Of a DNA stretch of 64,000 nucleotides, positions 31,931 to 43,809 are shown one piece after another. The notes under the pieces are model-generated. The model had not been told where the DNA came from. It was given only the letters and a program-made list of their open reading frames with translations, and ran no database searches. The stretch spans positions 2,170,001-2,234,000 of the forward strand of contig JAULSU010000002.1 of the NCBI GenBank assembly GCA_030512335.1, in the 5' to 3' direction. The DNA comes from Immersiella caudata (Eukaryota; Ascomycota; Sordariomycetes; Sordariales; Lasiosphaeriaceae). The stretch's first letter is position 1. Every line of letters starts with the position of its first letter. Position numbers and translations under genes: made by a program.

Positions 31931-32566
31931 ATTCATTTATGGTACTCCGAGAAGCGTGGGATTTTGCCAGGCGTCTTACACAATGAGGGCTGGTCTTGCA
32001 TGTGGTGTAATCATAGGGACGGCTCGTGGCTTACGGATTTCGGCGGCGGAGGGTATATAGGCATGACTCCCATGCATGGGCTTTATGGGTTTGATGATCA
32101 ACTATCGGCTTTGACTACATTTAAGCGTGTTTTTGGCTCGAATTGTGGAATAGAGAATAATGCTGCGGTTCAGTTTGTTTGTCTGTCTGGGCTCTTTGCA
32201 GCTCAGGGCGGCAAGAACAAGAACACCCCTCGATCAAGCCCCCTGCTAGTATACCCGTCCTGATTCTTTCACTGACTCCTACTTCGTTAATTGGCCTCTA
32301 GAATTTGGTACACCCCCCAACAGAACGCCCAAGCCATTCACAAACGTCCGCTCATTTCCTGACAAATCGCCCAAACAAAAGGGGTGTTGGTCCCTGGTCG
32401 ATGTGATAAGCGATAAGAAACTACCGCCAAGCCGGTGCGCCACACCACCCTGCCTGCTGCAGGCTGTGACGCGCTAGCCACCGTCACGCAACTTGGCTGT
32501 GGAACTTTTCGAGGAAGAAGTCCCCACTCATAACCATCATCTTGCAACACCTCGAGATCGCCCACC
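31931..32566. other. Intergenic, p24 3' region and PRP45 promoter
   Basis: 636 bp. Only short frames; no motif, RNA or repeat recognised. Confidence 0.4.
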
Positions 32567-34388
32567 ATGACTTCGCTTGCGACAGGCCTCTCGAGAGCCC
32601 TACCGAAGCCAAAGTACAGCGGCGAACATGAAGAACAGAGAACGCAACAGCGCGGGCCCAGGATTGTTGGCGCCAGTCAGATTGACGAAACGCAGGTTGT
32701 GTTGAAGGTCAGTCACCTACCCGCGCCACTGCTCGCGCTTTCACTTGCAGGGCGAATAATTGCTGATTGTTCGGCCTTGCAGAGGACCGGACCTCCCGAG
32801 TATCCAAACCGAGCGGGATGGCGCCCCCGTGGCCCGGAGGACTTTGGTGATGGAGGCGCGTTTCCTGAGATCCCTGTCGCGCAGTACGTCTGGGGCCAAA
32901 AGAGTCAGGCGAAATCCAATGCGCTGGTAGTGCAGGTTGATGGAGAGGGCAAGGTTGATTACTCGGCTATTGCGCGGCAGGGACACAGCGCGGATAGGGT
33001 GATTCATACCTCATTTAAGGACCTCATTCCGCTGCGGCAGCGCGCTGAGGCTGGAGACTTGGATCTTTCGAGGCCAAACCAGGAGCAGGTGGCGGAGACA
33101 GCCGAGCGGACGAGGAAGGCACTGGAGGCACTGGTGAGCGGCGCGGTGGCGTCGCAGAAGCCGAAGAATGTGAATGCAGGTGGGAAGAGGGACCCTACGT
33201 TTGTGCGCTATACCCCGTCGGCGCAGATGGGAGACAACTCGAAGAAGCAGGATCGCATCTTCAAGATTGTAGAGCCGCAAAGAGGTGAGCCTGGTATTTA
33301 TTTTTGTTGAGCTGGTTCCTGCTAACGTATCGACAGATCCCATGGAGCCGCCAAAGTTCAAGCACAAGAAGATCCCGAGAGGCCCGCCAACTCCGCCTCC
33401 GCCGGTCATGCACTCGCCTCCTCGGAAGCTAACCGCTCAGGATCAAGAGGACTGGAGGATTCCTCCCACGGTATCTTTGTGGAAGAATCCGAAGGGTTTC
33501 ACGGTCCCGCTCGACAAAAGACTAGCTGCAGATGGGCGCAATCTTCAAGACGTTCAGATCAACGACAAGTTTGCCCAGTTCTCCGAAGCGCTCTTTATGG
33601 CAGACCGGCACGCAAGAGAAGAGGTCAGGCAGAGAGCGATGATGCAGCAAAGATTGGCAGAGAAGGAGAAGTTGCAAAAGGAAGAACATCTCCGCCAGCT
33701 GGCTCAGCAAGCACGAGCCGAGAGGGCTGGCGGCCGGAGGAGGTCAAGATCTCGGTCTGAATCATACAGCGGATCTGACTCTGGATCCGAGAGCGACGCA
33801 TCAGAGCGGGCGAGACGAGAAGCGCGTAGGGAGAAACTCAGAGATGATGAGCGGAAGATGCGGCAGTCTCGTATGGGTGCAGAGCGGAGGGCTGAGGTTA
33901 TGGCCCGTGAAATGAACCGCGATATCTCGGAGAAGATTGCTCTTGGTCTTGCCAAGCCAACACAATCAGCGGAGGGCATGTACGACTCGCGATTATTCAA
34001 CCAGTCGAGCGGCTTCGACAGCGGTTTTAACGAGGACAACCACTATGATAAGCCCCTGTTTGCCGCGCAAGACGCCATCAGCAGCATCTACAGGCCACGC
34101 GCGGGTGCAGATGATGACGATGAAGCCGACGGTGAGCAAGAGATGTCGCGGATCACGAAGACGAGTAGGTTCGGCGAGGCTCTTGGACGCGGAACCTTCA
34201 AGGGGGTCGAAGAGGCGGAGGCGCGCGAGGGCCCCGTTCAGTTTGAGAAGGATGTGGCAGATCCCTTTAACGTGGACAAGTTCCTCTCGCAGGTTGAACA
34301 AAGCTCATCATCAAAGAGGGGGTATGGCCTGGGGGATGGCGAGTCCCGGCAGTCAAAACGAACCCGGGTGGATGATGACGATGAGTGA
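32567..34388 (+). CDS. prp45: Pre-mRNA-splicing factor Prp45 / SNW1 (SKIP)
   Basis: NineTeen-complex-associated spliceosome component. Exons 32567-32707, 32783-33284 and 33337-34388 give 564 aa. Family blocks are RAGWRPRGPEDFGDGGAFPEIPVAQY, SFKDLIPLRQR, DPTFVRYTP and DPMEPPKFKHKKIPRGPPTPPPPV. WKNPKGFTVPLDKRLAADGR and NDKFAQFSEALFMADRHAREEV follow. The C terminus is RS/acidic with ALGRGTFKG-type repeats. The namesake tripeptide before WKNPKG reads S261-L262-W263 instead of SNW. The first intron (32708-32782, 75 nt) is stop-free and a multiple of three. Homology VLK/RTGPPEY supports removal. Confidence 0.94.
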
Positions 34389-34917
34389 GAGGAATGGGAG
34401 CATGGTTGGACGTGTATATCAAGAGACTTACCCTGTTTGGGGTCATCGTGGGTATCTCCGCGACTGGAAGCCTCTACTTGATGGGCCTTTGGGAATAGGA
34501 AATCATGAACTGTCAAGATATTATATTCTACGTGCAGCCCTTGTTGCCAGAACACTACCCACCTGGCTGATATGCCCGTATTTCCAGGGCAATTCTTCAG
34601 GCTCGGGAGTCTACCAACCGCTCTCTCCAAACAGCTCATCTAATAAGTATTCATCATCAGCTCTGTCAACGGGTATAAATTAAGTAGAGTTCTCTCCCGT
34701 CCTCCAAGCTATGCCCATGGTTGAACACATGAGCATCACACCCCATCATACACCCGTGGAATGCTGCACATACACCTAACATACATGTACAAAACCAAAC
34801 CCAAACGCCAATGCCAGATGCCCATGTATCCCAGCTCTATACACATTCCCCTTCTCACACTCACCCTTCAACCCCCTTTCCTCTTCGCCCTCACTCATTT
34901 CCCCATTCCTCTCCCAC
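34389..34917. other. Convergent 3' region, PRP45 / TIM22
   Basis: 529 bp between opposing stop codons. C-rich and AT-rich patches, no gene recognised. Confidence 0.4.
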
Positions 34918-35602
34918 TTAATCCTCCTCCTTGGGCATCCTCATCCAAGCATCAATAGCCGCACTAAACGCCGCGAAACCCGCACAACCCACCGCAGCCG
35001 CCTGCGGCCCTCCATTCCTCGCTAATATCGCACCCGTCAGACACCCAGCCGCAACTCCATTTCCCATATCGTTCTTCGCTCTCAGCCCCTCAATACCGCA
35101 CTCGATACCGCTAAAGAGGGCACCAACCATGCCAAAGTTTTTGGCTGTGCTCCACGAGCGCGCGCCCATGTCCCTAAAGCCGATCTTGACTTGCTGTTTC
35201 CACGGGAGGGAGGTGGCGGGTGTGGTCCCGGCACCGGCCGTGTGGTAGGGTGTGTCATAGGCCATCTGAAAATGGGGAAGAGGTGGTTAGCTGGCGGCAA
35301 GGGGACAAAAGAAGAGTTATGGGGAAAGGCACATACGGAGGCCATGAAGATGCCGAAGATACCGCCGAGACCGAAGCCGGCGCCACCGCTCATGACTGTT
35401 TTTGCAAAGCATGATTCCATCGCGTTGCTCAGCTGGTGTGTCAGGTCAGTCTCTACGTTTCTGCGTTTTTGCCACAGGGCTTGTGAAAGTCGCGATGCGG
35501 GCTACTTACCCATTTGACATTTGGGTCGTTGGGGTTGAAGCCGGGGTTCGCGCCGGGCGCTCCTGCGCCTCCTACGGGGCCGCCTACTCCAGGGAAGTTC
35601 AT
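34918..35602 (-). CDS. tim22: Mitochondrial inner-membrane translocase subunit Tim22
   Basis: Channel subunit of the carrier translocase. Exons 35510-35602, 35337-35432 and 34918-35265 give 178 aa. The Gly/Pro/Asn-rich N terminus (MNFPGVGGPVGG) leads to CFAKTVMSGGAGFGLGGIFG, the first family signature. FGMVGALFSGIECGIEGLRAKND and GCLTGAILARNGGPQAAAVGC follow, with conserved Cys residues and four weakly hydrophobic helices. Introns are 77 and 71 nt with gtaagt and gtatgt donors. Length and block order match fungal Tim22. Confidence 0.94.
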
Positions 35603-36151
35603 TTCTTCGCGTTAGGCGGTATTGTCGCCTGTGTCGTCGTGATTCCGGAGTTGTCAAACCGCGTTCGTTTTGTCCAGCCGGCGGTTATCGCCGCTTGTGA
35701 GACAGTCCTTATCGAGAAATATTTCTGCCGCACGTCACCGCCAAAATTCTGCAACTCAACTAGTTAAGGCCCTGTCAAAGTGGGCCTGATGCCATCCCAT
35801 CTGCTGCCACTGACTAGTTCATACCGAACGGGCTGACCTTTAACCTCTTTACCTCTAGATAGTGATGCACTACGCTATCTTCCAAAGCAGTAAGGCAATT
35901 GCCGTTGCTGGAGCGTCTCCCGCTCCTGCAAATGCAAGCCAAGCCAAGCCAGCCCATGGAAAGAAATCACTATCATATCCTTCCTACAATGCCAAATGCC
36001 AGAGTTACCGCCGCTTGCACCGTCCGATGCTCTGCAAGCCCATGTCTCAATAAAACCAGAGTATTTGTCCACCCAGCCCTGCGACCACACACGCTCAGAT
36101 ACCAGCCGATATCCAGGCCGGCTGTGCAACGGTGCACACCGCGGCACACAT
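35603..36151. other. Intergenic, TIM22 promoter and deubiquitinase 3' region
   Basis: 549 bp between two minus-strand genes. No gene or motif recognised. Confidence 0.4.
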
Positions 36152-39100
36152 CTACCCCTTGAGAAACAGGTCGCCGACGCCGTTCCGAACCGATCTTGTC
36201 CGATCAGCGTGGTCCAGTCCAAGGTAGTCATCTTCGTTAGATGCAACGTCCCAGAGCACATCATCTGCGCAATGATTAGCATTTGCTCCTAATACCTGGA
36301 GAGGTTGAAACCGGCTGATCTCACCATCGGTCAAGTATTGTGGTCTTGAGTATTGTGCCCTACGGACAACGGCAAACTTGATCTTCTCGAAGCTTTTACC
36401 TTTGAGGCCAGTCCGCTTCTCCAGTCGCTTCTTGGTATCAGCAAACTTCTCGCCCTATTTTACATCACATCAGCACGCAAACTCCACCCCCCATGTCAGA
36501 TCTGAGACTTACCTCCTTGAGTAAGAATTTGAACGGCATGCCGTGCGACCTGCTAGGCTCTGCCTGGAACTGGAAAACAGAAATGAATTGCGTGGCATCC
36601 TTAACTTCCAGCTCCTCTTCCGGGATTCTTTCGGCGACCACTTGCGTGTAGTCGTTGATGCTGATGACGGGGTAGGATCTCTCCAACTCCCTGAAGAACT
36701 TGTGGTTGCTCGTCTCGTATAGCCGAACCCTGCCGCCTTCGTCTTCCGATTGGATTTTCGCCTTTTTGATCAGAGCCTCGATCAGGTCTTCGACTTGCCC
36801 ACTCTTGGTGACCAGGACATCGAATTGATCCTGAAGAACACAATTAGCAACGCGCGAGAAGCGACAGAGGAAATATCCGTCTGTTTACCTCTTTGGTGAT
36901 CCCCTCGCTGAGCAATGTGATCTTGATGCTCTTTTTGGTGTCTAATTCAGCCAAACTCATGTCCAGGACCTCGAAATACAAGGAGTCGCTCCGCTGGTTC
37001 ATATTGAGCTGGCCGTACCCTGTTGGGTTGAGAATGTTGAGAAGTGTCTGGTTCTGCGCCACCCGCTTAACGGCTGTTCGGGGGTGACCTGTGCTAGCGT
37101 TCACTGTGTAGAACCTGAGATGCGTCGGGGGTACCCCCAGCTTTTCTCCAACCTTTTCGGAAAGCCTGTCATAGCTAATCTTGGTGCTCAAGATCAGGTC
37201 GAATTCTGGATACTGCTCCGAATCACATTTTTGCGGGTGAGCGCGGAACATGACCGTCCTCTTGTTGAGGAGGAAATCGTAGTACTCCCTTGCGTCTTCA
37301 AACCGATCCGATGATTTGTTTCTTTGAAATGCGTCAGTGAGAAGCTTGAGTGTGTGGAATCTGTCTCAACACTTACGTCTCTTCGGATGATTTGCTATCC
37401 CCCAACCCCAACTTCAACTTCCGCTCGCCTGTCACCTTTTGGAAGCAGACAATGTCACCATCTTGTAGTTCGGCCGCTTTCAAGGATTGCTTGCCCTTCA
37501 AGCTCTCAATCATGTTAGGCTTGATCTCCTGTGAAGTAAATCAGCATGCAACTCGTCAGACGATGGGTAACCCTTGTAGAACCCACCTCCCACAGATGGA
37601 TCTTCTCGTCACCAGGCAACTTGTCACCCCAGCTCATCTTTTTCATAATGATGGGCACCAGATCGTCCACCTTCTTCTCCTTGTTGATATACGTATGACC
37701 GACCCCTTTCAGGGTTTGAGACTCGGCGTCAAACCATTTAAGAAACAAGACGATCAAGTCGTTCTTCACGATGACTCCATTTGAATGACCTTGGTAAGTG
37801 GGCCAGGCGGCCTCGCCGTCGGCATTGATGTCCTCAGCAACCTCGGCCCAAACACGGAATGCCTGGTCCCGGTTGGCTGCGGCTCTGTTATAGGTTTCCT
37901 CGACTGTAGGCCTTAGATCCATGATAGGTTGGTCTGGACGGATCGTCTTGTTCTGTCGGTTAACCATAATCCAAAGCCGGACATGCCTGGGGTCCTTTCC
38001 GATATCCGCGGCGATCACATTGACGAGTTCTTGCATTGTCGAGGAGCGAAGAATTCGATAGAACCTGGGTGCCGCGGAATCGAGTTCTGGGTTGGCATCA
38101 AACACAGTGAGATCTGTTCCACCATGCGCCTGAAACGTCGCCTCTGTGATTGCCTTTACCCCAAGGTATAAGTGCTGCTCTTCCCTTTCCTTGCGGCGGG
38201 CCTCGCGGGCCGCGAGCTCTTCCTCAAATTTTCGTTCTGCGTTCAGGTCAGTAAAAATGGCACTTGGGGCTGCTGGGGGGGCCACTTACGAAGGTGGCGA
38301 GGAGTGTCTTCGGCCGTGATGGGCGTAAGAATCTTGTCCAGTTTGGTTTTCCGGATGTAGACCAACATATACGCGCTGTTAGGCCGCATGAGAGGCGTCT
38401 TCTTTTGGCTAAGCGGTCGGACCTGGCCGTGGGGGACACGATAGGGACCTCCAAAGTTCTCCTCGAGAACCTCGCGCTTTGTGGCCTTGGTAACTTTGTC
38501 GTCGTCATATTTGTACCACCAGCCCTCTTTGTTCGGCTTTAGGAAGGCGTAGTAGTGGCCCGCGTTGAGATCACCGCTGTGAACCAAGACGCCGTGGAGT
38601 TGGTACTCCCAAGATTCTGACCTGTCGGCGTCCTTGTCCAGGTAGAGGCCTGCGTCGAATTCCTCGGGAAACTCGTAACGGTCGTTGATTTTCATCATGG
38701 TGTCCCGCTGGATGTCGTATTCGAACCGCTTGAGCTGTAGATGCAAGACATCGGGGAAGCTCTGGAAGATGACGCCCTTGTTCGCGTCTTGCAGCTTGTA
38801 TTCCTCTCCGGCGAAGTACTGGTTCTCGCCGTCAAGTTTCTCCACGTTGATGTAATCTTGAAAGCTGTCAAGCAAGTTCTTGTTTCCGCTGACGTTGAGC
38901 TGAACATCCCAGAAATCCTCAACGCGGCTCGACTCGTAGGGAACGTTGATGCATGAAATGTAGGTTTTGATCTTTCCGCTGAATATTTGCGGTAGCACCT
39001 TTTCATACTCGGTGCCCTTCATCTTGAGCTCCATTCGCTCCATGAGCTTTCTCGAGAGCTCCTGGACATCTTGTTGCTCAAAAATGTGACGGGTCTCCCA

Positions 39101-40227
39101 GCCAAATGATTTTGTTAGCTCATTTGTTCCTACTGCTGTATTCGAAGTTTGGAGCTGATAAAAAAGCCGCTGTAAGGTGTAGGCACTATTGTTCATGCTC
39201 TCGTCTTGCTGTGTTGGAATTGCATAAATTGCCTATCAAAAGTCAGATTCTGCGCGCCTTCCTGTTGCAGCGACAAATTTACCTTTCGGAATGCATTCGT
39301 GAAGTACAATGACTGCAGCAGGGAGTTCAAGTAGCACGTGGCACCCTGGTTTTTAAGGCCCACATAGCCTGTTTCCTTCTTCGAGTCGTAGTTCGTGAAG
39401 TTGTGCCACAAAACGCCAGTTTCGTCCTCGACGACTCGGACGTAGGCGCTGATGTTGGCCGTATCGCCCTCGACGAGAGGCCTGCCCGAGTTCTCCCAGG
39501 GCACGTTGAACATCTTTCGGACCTCGAGAAACCGAGTAAATCCCCAGTCAGCTTCCTCTTTGGTAAAACGGTGATGCGCCGAATGGTGGTAGTAGACTGA
39601 GGGATCGTTGGGGTTCCAGAGTACGAGGGCGAATTGAACGCAGCAGCTCCAGTCTTCTGGAACATTGCTCGCATCGCCAAAGCCGTGCTCTAGGTAAATT
39701 GAGCATTGGTCGACATTATTGCCGAAGGGGAACAGCAAGATGCGCCTGGATGACCCGGGATGTCAGCGTCATTCAGCTGGCATGGAAGGTGCGTGAACTG
39801 ACCATGGTGAGCCCCCAGCCATGAAAGTAGGGCCATGCTCTTTCTTAGAGAGAGTCTGCCACGACTCCACCGTCCATGTGTGTACTTGGTCTTCCAGGAT
39901 TCGCGGCTCTTCTATCAACGGGGGCAGGACTTGATCCCTCATTGCATCATCTGTGCCGGTCAGGTCAGCACGGCGAATGGCTCGAGGGGCGGCGATGAAG
40001 AAGCACTAACAGTCTGTCGCAAGGAGAACGTCGGTCTCCATGGTGTCAGGGTTGATGATGGCAACATCGTCTGCCTCTCCGCCGTTCGGCTCCACGATGT
40101 GTTCCTCTGGCGCGTCCACCATCATCGCGTTCGGCGAATGGGCGTCGGTGTTGTTATCCTCGTTGATAGTCAGCGTACTGAGCGAGAGCTCTAGATCAGG
40201 CGGGGTGGTGGAAGGCATTGTGGCCAT
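36152..40227 (-). CDS. Ubiquitin carboxyl-terminal hydrolase, USP7/HAUSP (Ubp15, UBP21) type
   Basis: Removes ubiquitin from protein substrates. Ten exons, all in phase: 40011-40227, 39803-39950, 39283-39745, 38290-39232, 37587-38236, 37377-37528, 36889-37321, 36513-36830, 36325-36454 and 36152-36264; 1188 aa. A MATH/TRAF domain lies at about 93-225 (HTWTVESWQTL...WNPNDPSVYYHHSAHHRF). The USP core has catalytic C259 in KNQGATCYLNSLLQ and H502 in SGDLNAGHYYAFLK. Its UBP finger-like zone lacks the zinc Cys pairs, as usual for USP7. C-terminal ubiquitin-like domains follow and the end is YLTDDDVLWDVASNEDDYLGLDHADR. The last intron (36265-36324) has donor gtgaga; reading through it stays open, but removal restores that C-terminal block. 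Introns are 50-60 nt. Confidence 0.92.
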
Positions 40228-41603
40228 GGTTCCCGAGACCACAGGCAAAGGCCAAATGGAGTGCGGGGTGGCAATGAAGCTTGACGCTGCTTGGGGCTAT
40301 GCGCAAAGCAGGCAAAAAGGGGCGGGGCAGGGGACGAAGATACAGAGAGATCTACGCAGCAGCCCAGACGGATGCTGTTGCTGGAGTGGAGTTGTTGCTA
40401 TGAACTTACCATTGTCATCGCTGGCCCTCGAGGCAGGAAGGCACAGGGTGATGACGGATTGTGTGAAGAGCTCCTTTCCTCTGCTCCGCCGCCGAGCCTG
40501 GGTCCGCCCTTTCGAGCTGCCTTTTCCAACTGGCTTTGCGCAATTCGGCGGAGCTCACGGATACCGGGCGAAACCGAAGAATGGCCAAAAACCGCACGAA
40601 AAAGCGGGGGTACACGTTTGTTGCAAAAAGCGTGACAGGAAACAGCAAGAAAACAGAATCCTGGGGGCAATGCAGAAGGAGGAAAAGCACACCAAATGCC
40701 GCGGGCAGGTTCTTGGTAGTGGTGAATGGGCTTTCTGGGCGCTGAGCGCAGGCACAGCGATGGGGGTCGAGGACTGCTGAGAATGACCTGGCTTGGTCCG
40801 TGCCCACATTATGGTACGGCGGGTGATAGCAAGCAGCCAAGTATCTATTGTAGCCCCTCCACCCTCTCCAATGACGTGGGGTTTGCTTCCCTTCCAATGC
40901 CAGTCGTGCTAGCAAGCAACAATTCTTCATGTTTCGGCACGGGCATATGGAGAGCGCATATCAGGTGTCTGCCAGTATCAAAGTCCCGGGCCAGCCGCTC
41001 ATTTGCCCAGTCTCAACAATGTCCATGATAATCCGGGCGGTCCGGATGGCGCCACAACAATGACAGCCCCGCCACGTCTGGGGAAGCTCGTCAAGTAACG
41101 GGAGTGTAGGTACGTTCCGTCATCCCGTCTTTTACCTTGTGTTTCCAAGACTTCAGGCCGCCTGATCGCAGATTGGGTGTATCAAGTTCCCAAGACGGGA
41201 AACTGCCATCCATCTTCCCACCTCCCACCTCCAGGCAGTCGCGGAATCCCTCACAGCTTGGCCGCAGCAAGAAGAAAAGTGCAAGGAGTCAGCCCTGCGA
41301 CTGGAGACTGGCGACGCGAATTCCGTTCGGCCCCGCCCCGCAGCGCGCACTGTGAAAGTGTGGGGTAAGACCCACTAGCTTGACCGGTTGGACAAGCAGC
41401 AACTTTTAGCTGTTGCGCTAACACCTCATCCTGGGTTTCCAGATAGCTGCAAGCAGTGATCCTGCAACCCGTCGCAGACAAACCCCTCTTGTCAAGCTTC
41501 TAGGTCCTCTTCTGTTCCATATTTCCATCAGTGACCTCGCTCTCGTCTCTCAGCTCCTTCCCTAGGCTGCGCACTGTCGTTTGCTTCGCATGGCACCGCC
41601 GGC
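40228..41603. other. Divergent promoter region, deubiquitinase / mitochondrial kinase
   Basis: About 1.4 kb between divergent starts. Open frames on both strands are short and unspliced. A short upstream reading frame (41590-41649) overlaps the kinase start. No RNA gene or repeat seen. Confidence 0.4.
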
Positions 41604-41649
41604 ATGCCGCGACTCTCGCTTCAGAATGCTACAGCGCCCTTGCGGTTGA
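41590..41649 (+). promoter_or_regulatory. Overlapping upstream ORF of the kinase
   Basis: An ATG at 41590 opens a 19-codon frame ending at TGA 41647-41649, overlapping the main ATG (41604) in another frame. It would lower kinase translation if the transcript starts upstream of it; the transcript start is unknown. Confidence 0.3.
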
Positions 41650-43194
41650 TCAAGAGAGCGGGGGAGCTCGGCTTTGTAGCACGCGGGCAGCTTCCGGCTC
41701 GCCGCCAGCAGACGCGATACTCTCACAGCCACGGTAGCGCAAAATGGCGGCCAGTCTCTGTTTTGGATGAGTATGACTTACGTGCCCAGCTGTCTGTTAT
41801 CTGTGAATCTCAGCTCACCATGACTTCGTCCTAAGATGGGTTGCCAAGGAAGCCAGGCCTATTAGTCTCCGGCAGCTGATGGTGTTTGGTCGTTCTCTAA
41901 CAGAATCGAGACTCATCAGCTCTGCCAATTATGTGCGGACAGAGCTTCCCACGAGGTATGCGTCTATTGAGTGGCTGGGTATACTTCTGAGGTCGTCGAT
42001 ATCTAATGCCTCATCCTCAGAATCTCACATCGGATCCGCGATATGCAACAGTTGCCATATGTTGTGGTAACCAATTCTCACATTAGCGAGGTATACGATC
42101 TGTACTACAACGCCTTTGACACCTTCCGCAAGGTGAAGGAGATCAAAACGCTAGAAGACAATGACCGTTTTTGCAAGACTATCCGCACCATGCTCAAGGC
42201 GCACCTTACTGTTATTCCAAAGCTTGCGATGGGCATATTGGAGTGCTCGGGACTCATGGACCCCAAAGGTTTGGACAAGTTCATGAACACTATCCTTAGA
42301 TCTGTAAGGTCGCCCACTCCAGAGCTCAGTGTCTCCGACTGACATAGGCCTTCACCTTGCCAGCGCATCTCCCGCCGAGTTATCGCCGAGCAACACCTTG
42401 CTCTTACAGACACCTTCCACGCCCCCTGGTTTTCTCCTGGGGCCAAACTATCCGAGTCCGAATTCATCGGAGAAGTTTTTCTGAAGTGCATGGCGAAGGA
42501 GGTGGTCGAGCGATGCGGTCAAACCACCCGAGACATTGCTCGGCGAGCTTACGGCCCAGACGTCCCGATACCGGAGATCAGAATCGATGGTCACTTGGAT
42601 GCTAGCTTCCCTTATATCCTCAGTCATCTTGAGTATATCATCGGCGAACTCTTGCGTAATTCGGTCCAGGCGGTCGTGGAGAAGCACCAGCGGCGCAAGG
42701 ACAAGGACACAATCCCAGACCGGCTCCCGCCGCCCATCGAGGTAACCATCTGCGAAAGCTCACAGCACGTCATCATCCGCATATCAGACCAAGGAGGTGG
42801 TGTGCCTCACGACATATTGCCATACATGTGGTCGTTTAGCAAAGGCCCTGCAAGTCAACAACTTCTAGCAAACCTCGGCCAGGTGCCTAAACTGGCCGCA
42901 ACCATGCAGGAATTACAGGTTGACGATGACCACAAAGACCACAGCGAAGAAAAGGAGAACCCTGATGATTCCAGCCAGAACTATGGAAGTTCTCTCGCAT
43001 CTCTAACAAGCCGACCACCCAACCTACGACTAGGTATGGGCCTACCCCTGAGCAGAGTATACGCGGAATATTGGGCCGGAAGTTTGGCTCTGCACAGTCT
43101 AGAAGGCTACGGAGTGGACGCCTTTCTTCAAATATCGAAACTGGGCAACAAGAATGAACAGTTGACAACAAGAGCGACAATGGATGCGGTCTAG
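41604..43194 (+). CDS. Mitochondrial pyruvate/branched-chain dehydrogenase kinase (Pkp/PDK family)
   Basis: Inactivates a 2-oxo-acid dehydrogenase complex by phosphorylating its E1 subunit. Exons 41604-41770, 41836-41955, 42021-42303 and 42364-43194 give 466 aa. The N terminus (MPRLSLQNATAPLRLIKRAG) resembles a mitochondrial presequence. BCDHK N-domain blocks are SLRQLMVFGRSLTESRLISSANYVRTELPTRISHRIRDMQ and SRRVIAEQHLAL. The GHKL ATP site has E-LLRNSVQAVVE (N box), SDQGGGVP (G1) and GMGLPLSRVYAEYWAGSL (G2). An acidic insert of about 50 residues (LQVDDDHKDHSEEKENPDDS) sits in the ATP-lid. Whether it is the Pkp1 or Pkp2 orthologue, or acts on PDH or BCKDH, cannot be told from sequence alone. 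Confidence 0.92.
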
Positions 43195-43809
43195 TGTGAC
43201 TTATCTGTTGGCTTGTTTCGGCTAACGTAATACGTACATATATACCTAGCGCAGCACATTCATAAGAATAAATGAGGAAAGCAGATGCAATTTTTTTCAG
43301 ATCTCAAGCTAACAACACGCTACATTGGTAGAGTTATGTACTCGTTTTTAGAGGAATGGCAGCCTTTCTCATTATCTGGTATCATGAAAGGGGCGACCGA
43401 AATTACATCGTGACTAAGAACAAATAAAGGGGATAAGAGAAAAAGTATCGAAGCAGGTTCGACGACGAATATCAGGAAGTATTTGTCTCGCAGCAGCTTT
43501 TGAAGCACCCAGTTACCATCGAGGCCGGGTTACCCCTTGTCCATTGGCTGTCGATACTCGGATTGGAAAGCGAAACGACTAGAAAAGGGGCCAACCAGAA
43601 ATTCTGTCTCCTCAACACCCGCGCCAAATCAACCCGCTAACTGCCGGATTGGAGACAGACCCTTTTTTCAACATTCCTCGACCTGAACGACCCCGAACTG
43701 CCAACGGCCATCCATACATTCTGGATGGCGCGTGGCAAGGAAATATGGGGTATTTACTAGACCAAAGCGATGGCGCCCTGCAGGTGGCACCACACCAGCA
43801 ATACAAGGC
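43195..43809. other. Convergent 3' region, kinase / septin
   Basis: 615 bp between opposing stops, AT-rich next to the kinase. No gene recognised. Confidence 0.4.

Noticed and set aside
36265..36295. 31-nt intron (donor gtatta) near the deubiquitinase C terminus
   Set aside because: Too short and out of phase; the 60-nt intron 36265-36324 with donor gtgaga restores YLTDDDVLWDV.
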